A DNA stretch of 64,000 nucleotides from Haloarcula regularis (GTDB lineage: Archaea > Halobacteriota > Halobacteria > Halobacteriales > Haloarculaceae), in assembly GCF_029338315.1 (NCBI RefSeq), contig NZ_CP119794.1, positions 3,038,001 through 3,102,000 of the forward strand. Direction: 5' to 3'. Of the stretch, positions 58,727 to 64,000 are shown piece by piece (the stretch's first letter is position 1; every line of letters begins with the position of its first letter). Below the pieces are notes generated by a model. That model made no database searches and was not told the origin of the DNA. It saw only the letters and a list, made by a program, of their open reading frames with translations. Position numbers and translations under genes: made by a program.

Positions 58727-59787
58727 ATGCGTGTCGCGGTCGTCGCCATGGAGACGAGTCACTACCGGGAGACGGCCGGCCGCGAGCGGGTCGAACGGGT
58801 CGCGTCCCACCTCGCGGCGGCGGGCCACGACGTCTCGGTGTTCTGCTCGCAGTGGTGGGACGGCCACGGCAGCCAGTTTGCCCCCGAGTCGGTGACCTAC
58901 CGGGCGGTCACCGTCTCGCCGACGGTCCCCTCGTTCTGTACGCGCCTCCCGGTCCTGCTGGCCCGGTTTCGCCCCGACGTCGTCTACGCGATACCGGAGC
59001 CACCCGCCGTCGTGCTGGCCGCCAGTGCCGGGGGGTCACTGGCCCGCGCGCCGCTGGTCGTCGACTGGTTCGGCGACGAGTCCGTGCCAGCGGGACGGAC
59101 GACTCGGGCGGCGCTGCGGACGCCGGACCGTCTCGTCACGCCCTCAGAACTGGTCCGGACGACCCTCCGCGAGCGGGGCGCACCCGACGAACAGACCTCC
59201 GTCCTGCCCGAGAGCATCGACATGGACCTCGTGCGCGAGGCCGACCCCGCCGAGGAGGTAGACGTCGTCTACGCCCACCCGTTAGACGAAAGCGCGAACG
59301 TCAACGCGCTCTTTCTCGGCCTGGCCGAACTCCGACAGAAGGACTGGTCGGCCACGATCATCGGGGACGGTCCCGAGCGCGAGACCTACGAGCAGGAGGC
59401 AGCGGACCTGCGCATCGACGACCGGGTCGAGTTCGTCGGGGCCTGCGACCGCGAGCGGCGGGTCTCCATCTACAAGGGCGCCCACGTCTTCGTTCAGACG
59501 GCCTTCCGGGAGTACTTCGCCACCGAACTGCTGTGGGCGATGGCCTGTGGCTGTCTGGGCATCGTCGAGTACCAGGCCGAGTCCAGCGCCCACGAGCTCA
59601 TCGAACAGCGCGACCGGGCCTTCCGGGTCACCAACCCCAGGAGATCGCCGACCGCATCGTCGCGTCGGCCGACTTCGAGCGCAAGCACGTAGAGGAGTCG
59701 TGGGCCGACTTCGACCACGACGCGGTGCGCGACGAGTACGAGGCGCTGTTCGACCGCCTTATCGAGGAATACGGGTTTTTCCGATGA
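58727..59787 (+). pseudogene. Glycosyltransferase (GT4-like), interrupted by a 1-base frameshift
   Basis: The protein starts MRVAVVAMETSHYRETAGRE and has two Rossmann-like halves, with DWSATIIGDGPERETYEQEA, then VFVQTAFREYFATELLWAMACGC in the donor-binding half. The frame breaks at 59638: aaccccaggag where aacccccaggag gives NPQEIADRIVASADF. The other frame continues to the stop at 59785-59787. Restored length is 353 aa. The lost base is one C of a five-C run, the classic homopolymer error. The stop overlaps the next ATG. Confidence 0.85.
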
Positions 59788-60113
59788 CGGACGGCGAGGA
59801 CAGGCGGGTGGTGCTCGCGCTCGTCGTCCCCGAACTCGTGGGCCTGTCTTTGCTCCTGGTCTTGCTGGGCCTGAGTCTCACCGGGCGAACGACGTTCGCT
59901 GCGACGTACCCGTTCTCGCTGCGCCTCGCCGCGTTCGCGTTCGTCCTCGTGGAACTTCTCATCCCGGTCGGCGTCTACCTGGACGTCCGCCGGCGCCCGG
60001 ACGACCCGGACCTGACGTGGGTCCACGCGGCGGCGGTTCCCGTGGTCAACGTCTTCGGCGTCGTCGCGTACCTCGAGGAGCGCCGCCGGGCGCTGGGCGA
60101 GTCCGGGGCGTAG
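59784..60113 (+). CDS. Small membrane protein downstream of glycosyltransferase
   Basis: 109 residues, start in an ATGA overlap with the glycosyltransferase. Two to three TM helices: VVLALVVPELVGLSLLLVLL, LRLAAFAFVLVELLIPVGVY and the weaker VHAAAVPVVNVFGVVAYL; the C-terminus is basic. Because it is translation-coupled, it may anchor the glycosyltransferase or act in the same surface-glycan pathway. No family was recognised. Confidence 0.65.
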   Translation: MTDGEDRRVVLALVVPELVGLSLLLVLLGLSLTGRTTFAATYPFSLRLAAFAFVLVELLIPVGVYLDVRRRPDDPDLTWVHAAAVPVVNVFGVVAYLEERRRALGESGA

Positions 60114-60156
60114 GTTTATATTATTATCTAATCTACACTTCACCGGTGGTATCTCG

Positions 60157-61209
60157 ATGCAAGCCTTCGTCATGACACAGCTCGGTGAAGTCGGATTCGC
60201 GGAGAAGGAACGACCGGAAGCGGGACCGACAGACGCGATTCTTCGCCCGACGAAGGGCCTCGTCTGTACGTCCGACGTACACACGGTCCACGGCGCGATC
60301 GGCGAACGCGAGAACCTCACGCTCGGACACGAGGTCGTCGGCATCGTCGACACGGTCGGCGCGGCCGTCGAGGACTTCGAACCGGGAGACAGAGTGGTCG
60401 TCGGCGCGATCACGCCCGACTGGGGCTCGGCCGCCGCACAGGACGGACACTCCTCGCAGTCGAACCAGGCGCTGGGGGGCTGGAAGTTCGCCAACGTCAA
60501 AGATGGCGTCTTCGCGGAGTACGTTCACGTAAACGAGGCGGACGCGAATCTGGCACACATCCCCGAGTCGGTGACCGACGAGGAGGCGGCCTACGTGACC
60601 GACATGATGAGTACCGGGTTCATGGGCGCGGAGAACGCCGACATCCCGGTCGGCGGGACCGTCGCGGTCTTCGCGCAGGGCCCCGTCGGACTCATGGCCA
60701 CGAAGGGTGCCGCGCTGCAGGGCGCCGGGCGCATCATCGCCGTCGAGACGGTCCCGAACAGACAGGAACTCGCCCGGGAGTACGGCGCCGACGACATCGT
60801 CGACTTCGAGGAAGGTGACCCGATCGAACAGATCATGGACCTGACGGACGGTGAGGGGGTCGATTCGGCCATCGAAGCGCTGGGGCGCAGCGAGACGATC
60901 GAGCAGTGCGTGAAGGCGACGAAACCCGGCGGGACCATCTCGAACGTCGGCTACCACGGCGAGGGCGAGTACGTGAACATCCCCCGCGAGGAGTGGGGCG
61001 TCGGCATGGCCGAGAAGACGATCACGACGGGGCTCTGTCCGGGTGGCCGACTGCGTCTCCGGCGCCTCCTGCGCCTGCTGGAGACCGGCCGCGTCGACCC
61101 GACGCACATGACCTCCCACGAGTTCCCCTTCGAGGAGACCGACGAGGCGTTCCGCCTCATGGAGACCAAGGAGGAAAACATCGTCAAACCGCTCATCGAC
61201 TTCGAGTAA
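60157..61209 (+). CDS. Zinc-dependent alcohol dehydrogenase (TbADH-like)
   Basis: 350 residues. The catalytic zinc ligands are C37 (LVCTSDVHTV), H58 (GHEVVG) and D149 (YVTDMMSTG), the set used by the tetrameric Thermoanaerobacter-type ADH; AITPDWGSA is also shared. Unlike horse liver ADH there is no four-Cys structural zinc. It interconverts secondary alcohols and ketones with NAD(P)H. A TATA-like TTTATATTATTA (about 60114-60125) lies 30-45 bp upstream. It has no pathway neighbours. Confidence 0.9.
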   Translation: MQAFVMTQLGEVGFAEKERPEAGPTDAILRPTKGLVCTSDVHTVHGAIGERENLTLGHEVVGIVDTVGAAVEDFEPGDRVVVGAITPDWGSAAAQDGHSSQSNQALGGWKFANVKDGVFAEYVHVNEADANLAHIPESVTDEEAAYVTDMMSTGFMGAENADIPVGGTVAVFAQGPVGLMATKGAALQGAGRIIAVETVPNRQELAREYGADDIVDFEEGDPIEQIMDLTDGEGVDSAIEALGRSETIEQCVKATKPGGTISNVGYHGEGEYVNIPREEWGVGMAEKTITTGLCPGGRLRLRRLLRLLETGRVDPTHMTSHEFPFEETDEAFRLMETKEENIVKPLIDFE

Positions 61210-61374
61210 CCGCAAAATCGTGGCGGGAGTGGGCCCGAGGGCACTCGCTTCGCGCTGCCCGTCGAGGCGGGGCGTCGTGTCCGTTCGCGTGGCACGTCCG
61301 TCCGTTGGCTACCGGGTAGCGGCCGGCGGGACGTAGACGAAACCCGTTTGACCGTCCGACCGCTACCGTGACCA

Positions 61375-63261
61375 GTGACAGACGACGAGGCAGCCGACGG
61401 TGACGACCTGGGGGACGCCGATGCCGCCGGGACAGACGACGGCCCGGCCGTCGAACTCGATGCGGTCTACGACGCGTTCGACGCCGTGGGCCGACCCCAC
61501 CTCACGGCGACCGAACTCTCGCGAAAGACCGACCTCACGCCCGACGAGGCCCGGGAGGCGCTGGTGGCACTCGAAGCGGACGGCCAGATACAGCGCCACG
61601 ACGTCTCCGAGGTGGCGTCGGTCTGGTACCCCACCGACGTCGCCGAGGTGACCAAGCGCGAGCGGGTCGTCCTCTTCCCGGACCGCCGGGAGATCGTCGT
61701 CGAACACCCCGAACAGTTCACCCGCGCGCAGCTCTCGCAGTTCGCGCGGTTGCAGGACAGCAACCGGTCCGGAGGGTCGATATACGAGATTCGTGAGGAG
61801 GACATCTGGGCCGCGCCCCACGACTCGCTGGACGCGCTGCTGTCGACGATGCGTGACGTGCTGGGCGAGCGCTCGCCCCACTTAGAGGAGTGGGTGACGG
61901 GCCAGTGGGAACGGGCCCGGAAGTTCCGCCTCTATACCCACGAGGACGGCTACGTCGTCCTCGCGGCGGCGAACGACGACCTGATGGGCAACGTCGCCCG
62001 GCAGAAACTCGACGAGGACCACCTCCGTGCACCAATCTCGGACTCGGAGTCGTGGGTCAACGAGGACAGCACCGCCGAGATCAAGCGGGTCCTCTACGAG
62101 GCCGGCTATCCGGTCCGCGACGAGCGCGACCTGGAGACCGGCGACGCCCTGGACCTGGACCTCCTGCTTCGACTGCGCGACTACCAGCAGGACTGGGTCG
62201 AGCGGTTCGTCGACCAGGGCTCGGGCGTGTTCGTCGGCCCGCCCGGGTCGGGCAAGACCGTCGCCGCGATGGGTGCGATGGCGGCCGTCGGCGGCGAGAC
62301 GCTGATACTCGTTCCCTCGCGCGAACTGGCCACGCAGTGGCACGACGAACTGGTCCGCCACACCTCGCTTACTGACGCCGACATCGGCGAGTACCACGGC
62401 GGCGAGAAGTCCATCCGGCCGGTGACCATCGCCACCTATCGGACCGCGGGGATGGACCGTCACCGGAAACTGTTCGACCAGCGCCGCTGGGGCCTCATCG
62501 TATACGACGAGGTTCACCACGTCCCGAGTCCGATTCACCGGCGCAGCGCCGACCTCCAGACCAAACACCGACTCGGCCTCACCGCGACGCCCACCAGAGA
62601 GAGCGACGACGAGGAGGAGATATTCACGCTCGTGGGCCCACCCATCGGGACCGACTGGGGAAAGCTGTTCGACGAGGGCTACGTCGCGGAACCGGAGGTC
62701 GAGATTCGCCTCGTCCCCTGGGGGACCGAGGACGAGCGGACCGAGTACGCGGCCACGTCGGGCCACGACCGCCGCCAGGCCGCCGCGTCGAACTCCGGGA
62801 AGCTCGCGGAGGTCCGCTACACGCTCGCCGAACACCCCGCGGCGAAGGCGCTGGTGTTCGTCGAGTACTTAGACCAGGGCCGGGCACTCAGCGAGGCGCT
62901 GGACGTCCCCTTCATCAGCGGCGAGATGCCCCACGTCGAGCGCGAGCGGCTCTTCGGCGAGTTCCGCCGGGGTGAGCGCGACACGCTGGTGGTCTCGCGG
63001 GTCGGCGACGAGGGCATCGACCTCCCCGACGCCGAACTCGCCGTCGTCGCCTCGGGGCTGGGCGGATCGCGCCGTCAGGGGGCCCAGCGCGCCGGCCGGA
63101 CCATGCGACCGGCGGGCGAGGCGCGGATGATTCTGCTGGCCACGCGCGGGACGACCGAGGAAGACTTCGTCCGGCGGCAGATGCGCCACCTCGCCTCGAA
63201 GGGCATCCAGGTCACCGAGACGGAGAGCGAGGCCGTCGAGTCGCCAGCCGACGCCGAGTAA
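61375..63261 (+). CDS. XPB/Rad25-like DEAD/DEAH-box helicase
   Basis: 628 residues from a GTG. The N-terminal region is acidic, with a winged-helix-like LTATELSRKTDLTPDEARE. Walker A is GPPGSGKT with K294, the Walker B is YDEVHH, motif III is LTATPT, and motif VI is QRAGRTMRP. It belongs to the XPB-type SF2 helicases used in repair/transcription in archaea. It ends six nt before the folP stop, convergent. Confidence 0.9.
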   Translation: MTDDEAADGDDLGDADAAGTDDGPAVELDAVYDAFDAVGRPHLTATELSRKTDLTPDEAREALVALEADGQIQRHDVSEVASVWYPTDVAEVTKRERVVLFPDRREIVVEHPEQFTRAQLSQFARLQDSNRSGGSIYEIREEDIWAAPHDSLDALLSTMRDVLGERSPHLEEWVTGQWERARKFRLYTHEDGYVVLAAANDDLMGNVARQKLDEDHLRAPISDSESWVNEDSTAEIKRVLYEAGYPVRDERDLETGDALDLDLLLRLRDYQQDWVERFVDQGSGVFVGPPGSGKTVAAMGAMAAVGGETLILVPSRELATQWHDELVRHTSLTDADIGEYHGGEKSIRPVTIATYRTAGMDRHRKLFDQRRWGLIVYDEVHHVPSPIHRRSADLQTKHRLGLTATPTRESDDEEEIFTLVGPPIGTDWGKLFDEGYVAEPEVEIRLVPWGTEDERTEYAATSGHDRRQAAASNSGKLAEVRYTLAEHPAAKALVFVEYLDQGRALSEALDVPFISGEMPHVERERLFGEFRRGERDTLVVSRVGDEGIDLPDAELAVVASGLGGSRRQGAQRAGRTMRPAGEARMILLATRGTTEEDFVRRQMRHLASKGIQVTETESEAVESPADAE

Positions 63262-63267
63262 CTGGGT

Positions 63268-64000
63268 TCACTCCTCGAACCGCGTCGGGTCGCTCGCCGC
63301 GTGGACGACGTCCACGGCGGCGACGTTCTCGGGCACGTCGTGGACGCGCACGATGTCCGCGCCGCGTTCGGCGGCCAGGGCAGTGGCCGCCACGGTCGCC
63401 GACGTGCGCTCGTCCGGTCCCCGGCCGACGAGGCCGAACATCGACTTGTGGGAGTGGCCGACCAGCACCGGACAGCCAAGCGCCCGGAACTCGTCGAGCC
63501 GGTCCAGCAACTCGAAGTCCTCGGTGGGTGACTTCCCGAAGCCCAGCCCCGGGTCGACGATGATCCGCTCGCGGTCCAGCCCCGCCTTCTCCGCCAGCAA
63601 GACGCGCTCTGTCAGCTGGTCGATGCAGTCCTCGACGACGTCGTCGTACTCGACGTCCGTGTCGGGGTCGACCGGCGTGTCGATGGAGTGCATCACGACC
63701 ACGGGGACGTCGTACTCGGCGGCGACGAGTCGCATCTCGGGGTCCTCCAGGCCCGAGACGTCGTTGAGGACGTCCGCGCCGGCGTCGAGTGCCGCGCGGG
63801 CGACGCTGGCCTTCCGGGTGTCGATGGAGATGGCCACGTCGGCGTCGGCCAGCGCCTCGATGACGGGCACGACCCGCTCACGTTCCTCCTCGGCGGGAAC
63901 CGGGTCGGCACCGGGCCGGGTGGACTCGCCCCCGACGTCGAGGATGTCGACGTCCGCCTCGACCATCGCTTCGGCCCGTTCGACGGCGTCCGCGACGTTG
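63268..64000 (-). CDS. folP: Dihydropteroate synthase, 5' end outside window
   Basis: About 244 residues of the C-terminal part are visible, running off the right edge. DHPS motifs are VGGESTRPGA, SIDTRKASV, NDVSGL, GLGFGKSPTEDF and GHSHKSM (the Lys/His positions that bind pterin phosphate), ending RVHDVPEN. It joins p-aminobenzoate to the pterin in folate synthesis; some haloarchaea make folates this way. The N-terminus, and any fusion partner, lies outside the window. Confidence 0.93.
   Translation of the reverse strand, partial: NVADAVERAEAMVEADVDILDVGGESTRPGADPVPAEEERERVVPVIEALADADVAISIDTRKASVARAALDAGADVLNDVSGLEDPEMRLVAAEYDVPVVVMHSIDTPVDPDTDVEYDDVVEDCIDQLTERVLLAEKAGLDRERIIVDPGLGFGKSPTEDFELLDRLDEFRALGCPVLVGHSHKSMFGLVGRGPDERTSATVAATALAAERGADIVRVHDVPENVAAVDVVHAASDPTRFEE

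Overview
The window comes from a halophilic archaeon of the class Halobacteria. The DNA is very GC-rich, the predicted proteins are strongly acidic (Asp/Glu-rich, poor in Lys), and many starts are leaderless ATG/GTG codons about 25-30 bp downstream of TATA-like boxes. Archaeal information genes are present: family B DNA polymerase with an intein, Mre11-Rad50, an aCPSF1/FttA-type nuclease, archaeal-type ProRS, G1P dehydrogenase and an intron-containing tRNA-Gln. The gene set resembles Haloarcula-like genera, but I cannot fix the genus without a search.

Layout. 1-8282 (minus): eight tightly overlapping genes for a type IV pilus/type II secretion-like machine (secretion ATPase, PilC/GspF membrane protein, four single-TM pseudopilin-like proteins, an exported protein and a coiled-coil protein). 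8488-12488: mre11 and rad50. 12480-13637: three small haloarchaeal hypotheticals. 13795-17832: polB with a 409-aa LAGLIDADG intein. 17967-21569: sufCBD for Fe-S assembly. 21690-24913: acetyltransferase, GH13 glucosyl hydrolase/trehalose-synthase-like enzyme, then a ferritin-like protein and a DtxR/SirR-type metal regulator preceded by a possible leader peptide. 24992-25513: tRNA-Gln(TTG) with a 29-nt intron, flanked by unusual hairpins. 25514-30610: unknown coiled-coil protein, small membrane protein, GNAT, HD hydrolase, LysE exporter and a second coiled-coil protein. 30857-34286: a GH2-fold protein lacking its catalytic glutamates, a tiny zinc protein, DUF371 and endonuclease III. 34296-39604 (minus): a HalOD1/HTH-10 pair, an aldo-keto reductase and a FIST sensor-histidine kinase-RecA-like set. 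39766-41678: aCPSF1. 41943-46509: an unknown gene, an iron/heme-type locus (P19-like lipoprotein, DyP-like lipoprotein, winged-helix regulator, membrane protein) and a lysine-free ATP-grasp-like protein. 46554-49110: proS and a second HalOD1/HTH-10 pair. 49478-64000: gltB, an epimerase, egsA, a degenerate NUDIX protein, an S9 peptidase, a glycosyltransferase with a small membrane partner, a zinc alcohol dehydrogenase, an XPB-like helicase and the 3' part of folP.

Five genes (mre11, rad50, a coiled-coil gene, aCPSF1 and a glycosyltransferase) are each broken by loss of exactly one base from a run of identical G or C. Because one of these is expected to be essential, I read this mainly as sequence or assembly error, not true gene loss.

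The most interesting biology is the pilus-like operon, the DyP-like protein with its GxxDG aspartate replaced, the GH2-fold protein without catalytic residues, the duplicated HTH-10/HalOD1 module with near-identical promoters, and the hairpin/tRNA-remnant region after tRNA-Gln. No CRISPR array, insertion sequence or rRNA gene was seen.
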